A stretch of DNA of 64,000 nt from Flavobacteriaceae bacterium (GCA_030538275.1 JAUNUH010000005.1:62001-126000); one strand, 5' to 3'. Counted from the stretch's first letter, positions 11,621 through 21,401 are shown. The notes: a model not told the origin generated them from the letters alone. Program-made: numbers and translations.

Positions 11621-12886
11621 ATGAACAGGATTTTATGCAGTTTGATACTGCTATTTACAATGATGGCGGCGTATGCACAGGATATATCAATTTCACCATA
11701 TTCAGCATTTAATTATGGTGATAGACGTCTTGACAATGGCGCAACAACCTTCGGTATGGCGGGATTGAGCACCAGCTATATAAGCCCATTCGGAACAGAA
11801 AGTAACTTCATGAACCCGGCATCTAATCAAAATTTGAGACTTACAAATTTCACTTTTGAAGGAAGTATGGACATGACACGGTTTAAAAGTCAAAATGAAG
11901 ATTTTTCTCGTTCAGCCACTTATATTTCCAGGGTTTCTTTAGGATTTCCTTTGGGTGAAAAATGGCGTGCGGGATTTGGGTTTCAACCTTTTTCTGCCCT
12001 GGGTTATCGTGTTGCCAATTATAATTATACACCAGAAGGATCCATTAATAGCCGATTTGCAGGAGAAGGAGGCTTGAACACGCTTCAATTTATGCTTTCT
12101 AGAAACCTCACACCAGAATTGGCTTTGGGAATTAGAAGTAATTATATTTTTGGTCGATTGGATAAATCAGAAGTTTTATCTGGCTCAAACATACAATTAG
12201 CAACGAGTTATGTCAATAAAAATGACATTAATGGATTTGCCTTTACCACAGGTATTTCTTATTATAAAAAACAAGAAAACAGTAAATTTCTCTCTGCTGG
12301 AGCAACTTATGGATTAGGCTCGAACATCAAAGCCAATCAAAATTATCTGGTAAAAACCTATCAGGTTCATCCTACTTCTTACAACGAATACAATGTAGAT
12401 ACCATACAGTACTTGACCTCTGATCGTAAGGTGAGAATACCAGAAAACGCATCGCTGGGGATAAGTTATGGAAAGGATCTCAAATGGGCGCTTGGTGCAC
12501 AAATAGACTGGGAAAAAAATTCTGCTTTCATACTGCAATTTGATGAGCAGCAATCCAATGATAGACTACGGGTTGCAGCAGGTGGCTATTACATACCACA
12601 GTTCAATAGTTTTAGGAGCTACTTTGCCCGCGCAACCTATCGCGGAGGTGTTTTTTATGAGAAAACGCCTATACAAGTACAGGGGCAGGATATTCAGGAC
12701 TATGGCATAACTTTTGGAATTGGACTACCCGTTGGAAAAGTGAACAATCCGTCCGAGCTCAATCTAGGTGTTGAATTAGGGCAAAGAGGAACAACCAACA
12801 GTGATTTAGTAAAAGAAACTTTTGCAAATGTCAAATTGAGTTTTACGCTAAATGATAGTTGGTTCCAACGAAGAAAATATGATTAA
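11621..12886 (+). CDS. Outer-membrane beta-barrel protein (FadL/PorP-like)
   Basis: I place the start at 11621 rather than at the upstream in-frame ATG at 11570, because MNRILCSLILLFTMMAAYAQ is then a complete signal peptide. The mature part, about 400 residues, is rich in alternating beta strands with the conserved N-terminal pattern SPYSAFNYGDR..GMAGLSTS..NPAS. That pattern resembles FadL/PorP-type barrels, for example GMGGA and NPA motifs. In Flavobacteriia such a gene commonly sits before a TPR gene, lptC and a PPIase, as here. It is 27 bp before the TPR gene, so probably one operon. A transport substrate cannot be assigned. Confidence 0.75.
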   Translation: MNRILCSLILLFTMMAAYAQDISISPYSAFNYGDRRLDNGATTFGMAGLSTSYISPFGTESNFMNPASNQNLRLTNFTFEGSMDMTRFKSQNEDFSRSATYISRVSLGFPLGEKWRAGFGFQPFSALGYRVANYNYTPEGSINSRFAGEGGLNTLQFMLSRNLTPELALGIRSNYIFGRLDKSEVLSGSNIQLATSYVNKNDINGFAFTTGISYYKKQENSKFLSAGATYGLGSNIKANQNYLVKTYQVHPTSYNEYNVDTIQYLTSDRKVRIPENASLGISYGKDLKWALGAQIDWEKNSAFILQFDEQQSNDRLRVAAGGYYIPQFNSFRSYFARATYRGGVFYEKTPIQVQGQDIQDYGITFGIGLPVGKVNNPSELNLGVELGQRGTTNSDLVKETFANVKLSFTLNDSWFQRRKYD

Positions 12887-12913
12887 TAACCAAAAACCTA
12901 ACAATTAAATAAA

Positions 12914-14356
12914 ATGAACAAACTAAGTACATTAATAATAGCAATTACTGGACTATTGGGTTTTCAGTGGGTAAACGCACAATCACAAGTGTGTAATCAA
13001 TATGAAATCCAGTTAAATAAAGAGGTGCAAGCCAAAAATTACGAAGCAGCTTATCCTATTTTAAATCAGGCTCTTAACGAATGTCCAAATGAAAAAGTGA
13101 ATTTTTACAATTTTGGTGAAACAATTTTATTGGCCAAAATTAATTCCGCTGCAAATGAAACAGACAAAAAGAAGTTTGCAGGAGAATTGGTTTCTTTAAT
13201 CAATAAAAGAATTCAATATTTCCCAGAAGGCAAAGTTTCTTTTTGGGAGGGTGAAAAAATCACCTATCAATTAAATCATGGATTAGTATCCAAAAAAGAA
13301 GCTTATCAGCAATATCAAAAATTGTTTGGACAGTCTGAAGAGGCACAAAAAATTTCGGCATCAGCAGCGACCAATTACTTTGTAGCCGTTATAGAATTAC
13401 TAAACGCAGAAGAAATTGACTATAATGCAGCCATGGAAGGCTACTTCCAAGCTAAAAAAGTAGCCGATGGTAATATTGAAATGCGCTCAGTTGAATATGG
13501 TACGCTTGCCGAAAAATTAGACAGTATCCAAAAAGAAAATCCTAAAAAAGATTTGACACCAGCAGAAAAGCAAACCATGTCTAATGCGCAAGCTGCTAAA
13601 GATTTGTTTGTACAATTGAGTGAAGGAATGGAATCTGCCTTGTCAGAAATTGCCAAATGTGAGTATATAGCACCTATGTTCGAGCAGGATTTCGAGAAAA
13701 ACAAGGACAATATCGATTGGCTTGCAGGCTCTTATCAAGCTCTGGCTTCCAAAGATTGTTATGATCATCCCATTATGGACCGTCTGGAAAAACAATATGT
13801 TGCAGTTTGGCAAAAGAACAATCCATCTCAACCTATTGCAAAAGCCGGTGGAACTAGCTCTAGTAGTACAATCGGATCTGAATATGGTAACGGCGTTAAA
13901 CAATATAATGCAGGAAATTATTCTGGCGCGATTGCATCTTTTACCAAAGCATTGAACGAAGTTTCAGGAACCACTCGCGGTGATGTAGCTTATTATATGG
14001 CGCTTGCATATCAAAAGACGGGAAGTAATGCCAATGCAGTGACTTGGGCCAATCGTGCAGCAAGTTACAAACCAGGATGGGGGGCTCCTTATCAGTTGAT
14101 TGCAGGTGCGTTTGCCGCCTCTGCCAACTCTTGCGGTAACTCTGAATTCCAGAAAAGAGCTGCCTATTGGGTAGCCGCAGATTATGCTAACAAGGCTTGT
14201 GCTGTGGATAGCCGTTCTTGTTCTTGGGGACGTAGTGCAGCCAAATCATACGAAGGCAATGCACCAACAGTAGAACAAGCGTTTCAGGCAGGTAAAAAGT
14301 CTGGTGATGCGGTAACTGTGAGCTGCTTGGGAGGAGCAACAACACGTGTAAGATAA
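12914..14356 (+). CDS. Secreted/periplasmic tetratricopeptide-repeat protein
   Basis: 480 residues with a signal peptide (MNKLSTLIIAITGLLGFQWVNAQ). The middle is helical. At least two TPR-like units lie in the C-terminal third, from about residue 317: YGNGVKQYNAGNYSGAIASF, then AYYMALAYQKTG. Several cysteines near the C-terminus could form disulfides in the periplasm. Its stop codon overlaps the lptC start by one base (TAATG), so it is translationally coupled to lptC. It may be a scaffold for envelope assembly, but that is inference. Confidence 0.75.
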   Translation: MNKLSTLIIAITGLLGFQWVNAQSQVCNQYEIQLNKEVQAKNYEAAYPILNQALNECPNEKVNFYNFGETILLAKINSAANETDKKKFAGELVSLINKRIQYFPEGKVSFWEGEKITYQLNHGLVSKKEAYQQYQKLFGQSEEAQKISASAATNYFVAVIELLNAEEIDYNAAMEGYFQAKKVADGNIEMRSVEYGTLAEKLDSIQKENPKKDLTPAEKQTMSNAQAAKDLFVQLSEGMESALSEIAKCEYIAPMFEQDFEKNKDNIDWLAGSYQALASKDCYDHPIMDRLEKQYVAVWQKNNPSQPIAKAGGTSSSSTIGSEYGNGVKQYNAGNYSGAIASFTKALNEVSGTTRGDVAYYMALAYQKTGSNANAVTWANRAASYKPGWGAPYQLIAGAFAASANSCGNSEFQKRAAYWVAADYANKACAVDSRSCSWGRSAAKSYEGNAPTVEQAFQAGKKSGDAVTVSCLGGATTRVR

Positions 14357-15018
14357 TGCCGAAGAATGTCTTTAAGACATATAATAAATTCAGAGCAGCT
14401 CTTTTGGGAGCTGCTTTCTTGTTTTCAGCCTGTGAAATACAAGAATCAAAACCATTGGGAGAAATCAACAAGAACTTTGCAGACCGTACCATTGTCCAAG
14501 CATTTTTGACATATAAAGATTCTGGAATTGTGCGTATGGAGCTCCAAGCACCTTTAGTAGAAGAATTTACTTTAATTGACTCTCCCTACACAGTAATGCG
14601 TAAAGGTGTAGATATAAAATTCTGGAATAAGGAACCCGAACCCAATTATCTACGTGCAGATTGGGCCAAAATTCTTGATCGCAAAAAATTCTATGAAGGT
14701 AGAGGTAATGTAGAAATGATCAATACAGATGGTGACACCTTGAGAACACAACAAATTTTTTGGGATAATCAAAAAAGATTGATTTACACCACAGACACCG
14801 TAATTATCAAAAGAAAAAACGGCACCTTCAATATTGCCAATCATGGTTTGACGGCGACAGAAGACTTCAGAGAATTTAAATTACTCGACAACAGTGGCAT
14901 CATTACGCTGGAAGAAAAATCTGACCGTAAAACAAAATCAACTACAAGACAACCCTCTATTCCAGAATCTGAAAGAACTGAAATAAATCCTCTATTACAT
15001 TCAGATTCCAATCCATAA
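14356..15018 (+). CDS. lptC: LPS export ABC transporter periplasmic protein LptC (lipoprotein form)
   Basis: 220 residues. The N-terminus has a lipoprotein signal with lipobox LFSAC (Cys26), so it is lipid-anchored rather than membrane-spanning as in E. coli. The core shows the LptC/OstA-like repeat of short beta strands: ADWAKILDRKKFYEGRGNVEMINTDGDTLRTQQIFWD, where x-G-N-V-x-x-x-N-x-x-G-D-x-L is typical. It would hand LPS from LptBFG to LptA. It starts inside the TPR gene's stop codon. The stretch after residue 190 is charged and low in complexity. Confidence 0.85.
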   Translation: MPKNVFKTYNKFRAALLGAAFLFSACEIQESKPLGEINKNFADRTIVQAFLTYKDSGIVRMELQAPLVEEFTLIDSPYTVMRKGVDIKFWNKEPEPNYLRADWAKILDRKKFYEGRGNVEMINTDGDTLRTQQIFWDNQKRLIYTTDTVIIKRKNGTFNIANHGLTATEDFREFKLLDNSGIITLEEKSDRKTKSTTRQPSIPESERTEINPLLHSDSNP

Positions 15019-15106
15019 ATAAAATATTCGAACGCTGAATCAGCTGTAAAAGTCGAATAATCAAAAAAAAATAAAAGATGTTTGATTTTTAATCTGAACA
15101 TTATTT

Positions 15107-15135
15107 TTTGTTTATAACTGAAAATTGTACTTTCG
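15107..15135 (+). promoter_or_regulatory. Promoter of the PpiD/SurA-like gene
   Basis: TTTG (15107-15110), a 17-bp spacer and TACTTTCG (15128-15135, one mismatch to TAnnTTTG) lie 25 bp before the ATG at 15161. This suggests separate transcription from the lptC operon. Confidence 0.55.
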
Positions 15136-15160
15136 CAGATTGTAACGTAAAACATTAAGA

Positions 15161-17332
15161 ATGGCGCTTTTACAAGATATCAGAAAACGATCTTGGTTGT
15201 TGATTTTAGGTATTGGATTACCTTTATTTGCTTTTATTGTGGGAGATGCATTTTCCCAGGGCAGTATATTTGGCGATCCCAACGAATTGGGCTCTGCAGG
15301 CGGGACTCCTATTAATATTCAGGATTATAATTTAGCTTATAATCGATTGTCTAGAAATCCGCAAATGCAGGAAGCTAGTGAAAATATGATTTCAGAAATG
15401 GCTTGGAACCAATTGATTTCTGAGCGTTTGGTAGCCGGACAATTAGAAGATCTGGGCATCAAAATAGATGAAAATAAATTTTATGAAGAGGCGGGTAGAT
15501 TCTATAGCTCGGTAAACCCGAATTTAATGGATGAAAACGGTAGAATTAATATAGAACTTACCAAAACATTTGTTAGCGAATTGAAAACTGCTGCACAAAT
15601 GGGAAATCCGCAGGCACAAAACTGGTATGAGCAATGGGAAAATGCCAATCCTCAGTTCAGATTACAAAGTAATTTGTACTCGGATTTGGTTTCTGTTGGT
15701 GCATTGGCTACAGACGTAGAAGCGGCGTTCAATCAGCGTGCAAGTGCTCCTCATAGCATAGAATATGTTATGATAAATTATGAAGAATTTGTAAAAAATA
15801 ACCCTGTTGAGGTAACAGATAATGATATTATTGGATATATGAAAGACAGGCCAAAAACTTTTAAAGCTGAGCCATCTGTGAATTTGGCCTATGCATATTT
15901 TCCAGGAGATGCATCACAAGAAGATATCAATTTGGTTTCAAATGAATTAAACTCTTATTTGTCTCAGCATATCATCCGCGATGAGGCTACAGGAATTTCA
16001 GACACCATACGTGCCTTTGCCGCTGCAGTGAATGATTCTGCCTATGTAAGCAGATTTTCTGAATCTCCTTTCGATCCTACTTATTATACAAGAGATCAGT
16101 TTCAAAGTTTTCCAGAAGAACTTAAAACTCCTTTGTTAAATGCAAATAAAGGTGATGTTATAGGTCCTATAAAATTAAATAATGTCTATAATTTAATTAA
16201 AGTATCTGACGTGAGATCTATTACAGATTCTGCCAAAACAAGTCACATCCTTATTGGATATCAAGGCAGTTCTGCACGTGCAGATAATATTACACGTACC
16301 TATGAGGAGGCTATGGTATATGCCGATAGTATTTTGAATGAAGTAAAAGCCAACCCAGCAAAATTCAATGAGTTGGCCAGAACAGTATCTGATGATGCTG
16401 TTGCTGCAAACAGCAATGGAGATATAGGATGGGTGGGTCGTTTTCAACAAGGATTTGCAACATCTTACCGCGATTGGGCCGTGAATAATCCTAAAGGAAG
16501 TATCGATTTGGTACCCTCAGAATTTGGATTTCATATTATTCGTATCGACGATGTCAAGCAAGTTACAGGATATCAATTGGCTACGATCCAAAAGCAAGTT
16601 AGAGCCTCACAAGATACACAAGAGAATTTATTTAATAAAGCCAATACATTAGCTATTAATTCACAAGGAAAAACTGCCAATGATTTTATCAATGATGCCA
16701 GAAAAGAAGGTGCCGAAGTGAATAATGCCGATGGAATTAAAAGATTTGAATCCAATTTGGTAGGATTACAAGGCACAAGAAAGGAGGCTGAAATTTTGAA
16801 ATGGGCTTTCGAAAAAGATACAAAAGCGGGTAGCGTACAAACTTTTGAAACGGTAAACGGTGGTCAAATTGCCGTTTATTTGTCAAATAAATATGACAGA
16901 AAAACGCCAAACGTAGCTGCAGCAAGAGCTAGCGTAGAGCCCATGGTTCGAAATCAGAAAATAGCAGATAAAATTGCCTCTGAAACTCAAGGTGCAGATT
17001 TGGACGCTGTAGCCAGTAAATATAATGCTACAAAACAAACTGCAAGTATTAATTATAATAGCCCAATGATCGACGGGGCAGGAGTAGAGCCAAAATTGGG
17101 CGGAGCCATAATGGGACTTGGAGAAGGTAAAACTTCTGGTGCCATCAAAGGAAATACAGGCGTTTATTTTGTGAAAGTTGTTCAAAAAGGAGCTGCTCCA
17201 GAAGGTGCAGATACTACTGGCATAAAAAATAATATTTCTTTACAAATCAAGAATCAAATCAAGAATGGCGTTGTTCAATCTTTGGTAGATGCTGCGAATG
17301 TGAAAGATAATAGAATTGAAAAATTGAGATAA
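15161..17332 (+). CDS. PpiD/SurA-like peptidylprolyl isomerase, membrane-anchored
   Basis: 723 residues. A short cytosolic N-terminus (MALLQDIRKRSW) is followed by one transmembrane helix (about 11-28) and then a SurA-N-like chaperone region. A parvulin domain comes next, about residues 360-470, with SHILIGYQG, then FNELARTVSDD, NGDIGWVGRFQ and FGFHIIRIDD. This is the PpiD arrangement: periplasmic folding of outer-membrane proteins at the inner membrane. A second, degenerate parvulin-like region may lie near residues 580-680. The location next to outer-membrane and LptC genes fits. The gene ends with a strong terminator. Confidence 0.87.
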   Translation: MALLQDIRKRSWLLILGIGLPLFAFIVGDAFSQGSIFGDPNELGSAGGTPINIQDYNLAYNRLSRNPQMQEASENMISEMAWNQLISERLVAGQLEDLGIKIDENKFYEEAGRFYSSVNPNLMDENGRINIELTKTFVSELKTAAQMGNPQAQNWYEQWENANPQFRLQSNLYSDLVSVGALATDVEAAFNQRASAPHSIEYVMINYEEFVKNNPVEVTDNDIIGYMKDRPKTFKAEPSVNLAYAYFPGDASQEDINLVSNELNSYLSQHIIRDEATGISDTIRAFAAAVNDSAYVSRFSESPFDPTYYTRDQFQSFPEELKTPLLNANKGDVIGPIKLNNVYNLIKVSDVRSITDSAKTSHILIGYQGSSARADNITRTYEEAMVYADSILNEVKANPAKFNELARTVSDDAVAANSNGDIGWVGRFQQGFATSYRDWAVNNPKGSIDLVPSEFGFHIIRIDDVKQVTGYQLATIQKQVRASQDTQENLFNKANTLAINSQGKTANDFINDARKEGAEVNNADGIKRFESNLVGLQGTRKEAEILKWAFEKDTKAGSVQTFETVNGGQIAVYLSNKYDRKTPNVAAARASVEPMVRNQKIADKIASETQGADLDAVASKYNATKQTASINYNSPMIDGAGVEPKLGGAIMGLGEGKTSGAIKGNTGVYFVKVVQKGAAPEGADTTGIKNNISLQIKNQIKNGVVQSLVDAANVKDNRIEKLR

Positions 17333-17380
17333 TTAAATTTGATAAATTTAAAGGGTTAAATACTTTAAAATCAAGATTTA

Positions 17381-17414
17381 AAAGCACAGCAATTTAAAAG
17401 GCTGTGCTTTTTTT
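17381..17414 (+). terminator. Rho-independent terminator after the PPIase gene
   Basis: A perfect 10-bp stem (17381-17390 with 17401-17410), 10-nt loop and T tract, 49 bp after the stop codon. Confidence 0.88.
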
Positions 17415-17451
17415 ATTTGCAATTATCATATTTACAAAGAATTATACCCTT

Positions 17452-17476
17452 AATAATTATGAAAATCATAATTATT
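17452..17476 (+). promoter_or_regulatory. Perfect 10-bp palindrome over the expected -33 region
   Basis: AATAATTATG and CATAATTATT flank a 5-nt spacer. A -7-like box, TAATTTCG, follows at 17481-17488, 12 bp before the ATG at 17501. The palindrome therefore covers the expected -33 region, where an operator for a dimeric regulator would lie. Confidence 0.45.
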
Positions 17477-17500
17477 TAATTAATTTCGGCAAAAATTTTT

Positions 17501-18946
17501 ATGAAAAAATCTTTATGTCTGCTTTTTACAACTATTAGTTTGTCTCTAATAGGGCAGCAATCTCAAAAAATTGCCAATTTCAATTTATCGCCTGCATCAA
17601 TAGATTTTGCAATTAATGCCACACCCGAAACGCTTGATTTTCCTACCTCACAATGGTTGGATGTTGCAGATGTCTCATGGTATAATGAATCTATGACAAC
17701 ATTTGATATAGCTACGCCAGAACAATTGGCTGGCTTGTCACTTTTGGTTTCACAAGGTAATAATTTTTCAGGTAAAATATTAAACCAAACGCAGGATTTG
17801 GATTTGAACGGAAATCTTTGGTTTCCCATCGGAGGTGTAGGTGTGGACGCACCTTTTTCTGGTACGTACAATGGAAATGATTTCATTATTCAAAATTTAT
17901 TTATCAATTTACCAGAAGATGATTTTGTAGGTTTATTTGGCCATTCGGTGAGCTCTGTTCTCACAGGAATTAGGCTACAGAATGCGGATATCATTGGACT
18001 GGATACGGTGGGGTCTGTCGTAGCTAATTTATATGGAGGCACGGTTACCAACTCTAGCGCAGACAATGTTACCATCGTGGCCACAGGATATAATGTAGGA
18101 GGTTTTGCAGGCGGATTATTAACGGATGCTTATATGGAAAACTGTTCTGCTACCAATGTGAATGTAACTGGTGAAAATCAAATTGGCGGATTGATTGGCT
18201 CTGTTTGGGACAACGCAGATGTTAAATTTGCTTATTCAACCGGTGAGGTGAATGGGAATTATATCGTTGGTGGTTTGATAGGATTTTCTACCATGGCTTT
18301 TGCTCCATACCGCGACAATACCGTAGAGCATAGCTTTAGTCATGCCAATGTAACTGCAGGATTAGGACTTGCAGGCGGTTTTTATGGTTATCCGCAATTC
18401 AATGCCATTATAGAAAATTGCTATTCTACTGGAACAGCAACTGGTGAGCAAAATGTAGGAGGATTTGTAGGAATTACCTCTATGCTTACTACTCTCAACA
18501 ATCATTATGATATGCAGACTTCTGGTCATGATTTTGCCGTTGGAGGTGTAGAAAATGGTGATCCGAATCAAGTATTTAATATCACAGGGCAACAAACAGC
18601 CTTTATGACTTCTGCAGAATTTGTAGAAGTGATGAATACGCACGAAAATGAATGGTATGCTGGAGAGGCTTGGAATGCTTTTTATCCATTCTTCAACGAA
18701 AGTCTAAGTGTATCTGATGTAAGAGTATCGGACCCAAAAATAAAAGCCTACCCGAATCCTGTAAAAGGTGAGCAATTGTTTTTTGACAAAAAGGTAAGCG
18801 GAGTGGTCTATAATGCTCTGGGTCAAAGAATTATGTCCTTTGAAAATCAAAATTCTATCAGGGTTTCACAATGGGCAAAAGGTGTTTATTTTGTTCAAAT
18901 CCTTACGGATTCAAATCAAAAACAAAGTATAAAAGTGGTGAAATAA
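17501..18946 (+). CDS. GLUG-repeat secreted protein with type IX secretion sorting domain
   Basis: 481 residues with an N-terminal signal peptide (MKKSLCLLFTTISLSLIG). The central region, about residues 140-330, is a series of GLUG-type repeats: VGSVVANL, VGGFAGGL, IGGLIGSV, VGGLIGFS, VGGFVGIT, spaced by beta-strand sequence, which predicts a beta-helix-like fold. The last ~75 residues form a Por-secretion type A tail (KIKAYPNPVKGE..NALGQRI..GVYFVQI..KVVK), so the protein should be exported by T9SS to the surface or medium. GLUG proteins are often adhesin-like. No partner gene adjoins. A bidirectional terminator follows. Confidence 0.85.
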   Translation: MKKSLCLLFTTISLSLIGQQSQKIANFNLSPASIDFAINATPETLDFPTSQWLDVADVSWYNESMTTFDIATPEQLAGLSLLVSQGNNFSGKILNQTQDLDLNGNLWFPIGGVGVDAPFSGTYNGNDFIIQNLFINLPEDDFVGLFGHSVSSVLTGIRLQNADIIGLDTVGSVVANLYGGTVTNSSADNVTIVATGYNVGGFAGGLLTDAYMENCSATNVNVTGENQIGGLIGSVWDNADVKFAYSTGEVNGNYIVGGLIGFSTMAFAPYRDNTVEHSFSHANVTAGLGLAGGFYGYPQFNAIIENCYSTGTATGEQNVGGFVGITSMLTTLNNHYDMQTSGHDFAVGGVENGDPNQVFNITGQQTAFMTSAEFVEVMNTHENEWYAGEAWNAFYPFFNESLSVSDVRVSDPKIKAYPNPVKGEQLFFDKKVSGVVYNALGQRIMSFENQNSIRVSQWAKGVYFVQILTDSNQKQSIKVVK

Positions 18947-18969
18947 TTGCGTATTTCTATAATAAAATA

Positions 18970-19006
18970 AAAAAACTCACAAATCCATCGGTTTTGTGAG
19001 TTTTTT
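18970..19006. terminator. Bidirectional terminator between convergent genes
   Basis: A 14-bp stem (18970-18983 with 18993-19006) has an A run on one side and a T run on the other. It can end both the plus-strand GLUG gene (stop at 18946) and the minus-strand pseudouridine synthase (stop at 19079). Confidence 0.85.
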
Positions 19007-19078
19007 ATTATACAGCAATTTAATATTGATTTGAATTTGCAAATAAATTTCTTCTTTAAATTAGTGAAGAGACTAATT

Positions 19079-20407
19079 TTAGAGCATTTTCAAAAAATCT
19101 ATTTCTTTTCCTTCAAGAATTCTCCAATCTCCGCGTTTCAAATTTTTCTTGGTAAGTCCAGCAAATTGCACCCTATCTAGGCTCTCTATTTTGTAGCCTA
19201 ATTTCTCGAAAATTCGTCTTACCACACGATTCCAGCCGATATGCAATTCTACACCCACCTCATTGTGGTTTTTGCCTTCAATAAATGAGATTTTGTCCAC
19301 TCTTGCAACACCTTCTTCCATCCTTATCCCTTGTCGTATCTTGTCCATATCATCACCATGAAGTTTTTTATCCAACACCACATGATATATCTTTTTGATA
19401 TTATGACTAGGATGTGTAAGTTTTTTGGCCAAATGACCATCATTGGTAAATAACAAAACGCCTGTGGTTTGCCTGTCTAGTCTTCCCACGGGGAATAATC
19501 GGGCTTTTGATGCATTGGCCACCAATTCCATTACTGTTTTTCGGTCGCGCTCATCACTTGTGGTTGTAATAAAACCTTTGGGCTTATTCAGCAAAACATA
19601 AGTTTTTTTCTCGGGAACAATTTTTTCTCCATCAAATCGCACATCATCTTCTGCTTTTACTTTGTGTCCCATTTCGGTAATCACGACTCCATTTACCTCT
19701 ACCAAACCTGTTTTGATATATTCATCTGCCTGTCTGCGACTACAAATTCCAGAATTGGCTATATATTTATTTAATCGGATGAGTCCGTCATCAAACTCTT
19801 CGGTCAATCTTTCTGTTCGTCTTTTTCTGAATTTGGTAAAATCTGGTTTATTTCTGTTACCAAAACTGCTTTCGCCACGTTTTCTTTCAGGTTTTGGGGC
19901 ATATTTCCTATCAGATGTTCGTGGTCCACCTTCCCTGTTTTTGCGAAAATCTCTATCAGAATCATATTTTTTTCTAGGAAAATCTGAATTCCTATCCGTT
20001 CGATTAGGTCTTTTATCACCAAATTTTTTTTCTGATTCTACGCCCTCAGAGCCGCCAAATTTTTTATTATAGCCTCTACTTTCAGGTTTATCAGACCATT
20101 CCTTTCTTTTTTCTCCAGAGGCTTCTCTCGAGCTGAAATTCTTTTTTTCTCCCCCTTCTTTTCGCTCAAATTTCCTTTTATAAGGTTTTCTACCCTCACG
20201 ATTTCCTGAGGTTCTACGATTTTCTGAACCAGAACCGGTTCGTTTACCACGGTCTTCGCGATGGGAAGATTCTCGATTTCCTCTTGGATTGTCTTTTCGA
20301 TTATCTCTACTATCTCTACGATTCTCACGTTGTTGATATGATGGCCTGTCATTATCGCGACGGTCATCTGATCTATCTTTTTCGAAATTTGGATTTTTCT
20401 TTCTCAT
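19079..20407 (-). CDS. S4-domain pseudouridine synthase (RluB/RsuA family) with long charged N-terminus
   Basis: Residues 1 to about 200 are low complexity, dominated by R, K, E, D, G, N and S (RDSRDNRKDN-type runs). They are followed by an S4 RNA-binding domain (RLNKYIANSGICSRRQADE, about 205-225) and the RsuA/RluB catalytic domain with GRLDRQTTGVLLFTNDG (catalytic Asp near 308). The enzyme isomerises uridine in rRNA, probably 23S. The catalytic half is of normal family length; the N-terminal extension nearly doubles the protein. Similar extensions occur in other Bacteroidota, presumably binding RNA. The ATG at 20407 is the first in frame. The UbiA-type gene ends 71 bp upstream on the same strand. 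Confidence 0.85.
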   Translation of the reverse strand: MRKKNPNFEKDRSDDRRDNDRPSYQQRENRRDSRDNRKDNPRGNRESSHREDRGKRTGSGSENRRTSGNREGRKPYKRKFERKEGGEKKNFSSREASGEKRKEWSDKPESRGYNKKFGGSEGVESEKKFGDKRPNRTDRNSDFPRKKYDSDRDFRKNREGGPRTSDRKYAPKPERKRGESSFGNRNKPDFTKFRKRRTERLTEEFDDGLIRLNKYIANSGICSRRQADEYIKTGLVEVNGVVITEMGHKVKAEDDVRFDGEKIVPEKKTYVLLNKPKGFITTTSDERDRKTVMELVANASKARLFPVGRLDRQTTGVLLFTNDGHLAKKLTHPSHNIKKIYHVVLDKKLHGDDMDKIRQGIRMEEGVARVDKISFIEGKNHNEVGVELHIGWNRVVRRIFEKLGYKIESLDRVQFAGLTKKNLKRGDWRILEGKEIDFLKML

Positions 20408-20477
20408 TTTAAATTTTAAAGGTAGGTTTAGGGCTAAAATCTATCATTCGCAAATTTTAGTCCAGCAAAAAATAAGT

Positions 20478-21395
20478 TTAATTTAACGGGAAAAATTTTT
20501 GCAAATTTAATGGATTTATTCCAATCCACGCTATACTCATGATACCCAATCCCAACATTAATTTTAAACTTAAATAATATAAGTTGTATTGCCACTTATT
20601 TTCAATCCACCAAATAATAATGGATAAAAATAATAAAGCTATGGCTGTAGCAGCAAAATAATATTTCATATGTCCAACGGCTTCTACTTGTGTCATAAAA
20701 ATCGTCCATAAAATGCTGAGTATAAATAGAATATTCAGGATAATCTTGGTTTTTTTCTTACCTACGGTAACGGGTAAGGTTTTGTAATTGTAAATTAAAT
20801 CTGCACGATAACTCACCAAATCCTTTGATATGTCCATAATCAACAAAATCATTGACAAAAATAATCCATGATAAAATATGACATAGGAAAAATTGTTATA
20901 ATACAATAGTAAAGCTACAAACGGCATTAAACTCAAAATCACATAAAACAAATTTTGTATGAAGGTGATTCGGCTTAATTTATGGCTATACAACCAAACC
21001 AGAATTTGATATATCATAAAAAATATTCCGACTCGCCAAGAAGCCCAAACGGCGAATAGTAGAGCAATTACGCAAAATACAAGATATACATTGAGCTTGA
21101 AATTCTGACTTATAAACCGACTGATATATACATACAGAGGTCTTGCGATGGCATCTTTGTCCAAATCATAAAAATTATTAATGATAAATCCAGCAGATAC
21201 CGTAAAAGCAGATGCCAAAACAATTAAATGCAGTTTGATATCGGAAAAAAACTGATGAAGCGTTGCGTCTTTATCAAAAATGAAATAGGCCGTAAGATAC
21301 ATAGCGGCAACTAATGCAGCGATATTGTATCCTCGAATCACTGTAAAAAGTGCCAGAAGTTTCAGGAAACTGTTTTTGGCGACTTTTGACGACAT
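20478..21395 (-). CDS. UbiA-family prenyltransferase (geranylgeranylglycerol-phosphate geranylgeranyltransferase-like)
   Basis: 305 residues with about eight or nine membrane helices. The first aspartate motif is NNFYDLDKDAIARP and the second DISKDLVSYRAD; both are UbiA hallmarks that bind prenyl diphosphate through Mg2+. Flavobacterial relatives are commonly annotated as geranylgeranylglycerol-phosphate geranylgeranyltransferase, but the true acceptor is uncertain; a menaquinone or heme O role is less likely given the context. It lies 6 bp downstream of the mevalonate kinase gene, which links it to isoprenoid supply. Confidence 0.78.
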   Translation of the reverse strand: MSSKVAKNSFLKLLALFTVIRGYNIAALVAAMYLTAYFIFDKDATLHQFFSDIKLHLIVLASAFTVSAGFIINNFYDLDKDAIARPLYVYISRFISQNFKLNVYLVFCVIALLFAVWASWRVGIFFMIYQILVWLYSHKLSRITFIQNLFYVILSLMPFVALLLYYNNFSYVIFYHGLFLSMILLIMDISKDLVSYRADLIYNYKTLPVTVGKKKTKIILNILFILSILWTIFMTQVEAVGHMKYYFAATAIALLFLSIIIWWIENKWQYNLYYLSLKLMLGLGIMSIAWIGINPLNLQKFFPLN

Positions 21396-21401
21396 AGTAA
21401 A

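Noticed and set aside
19662..20072. 136-codon plus-strand frame opposite the pseudouridine synthase
   Set aside because: A reverse shadow of the charged N-terminal repeats; the Ser/Leu-rich product has no family signature.
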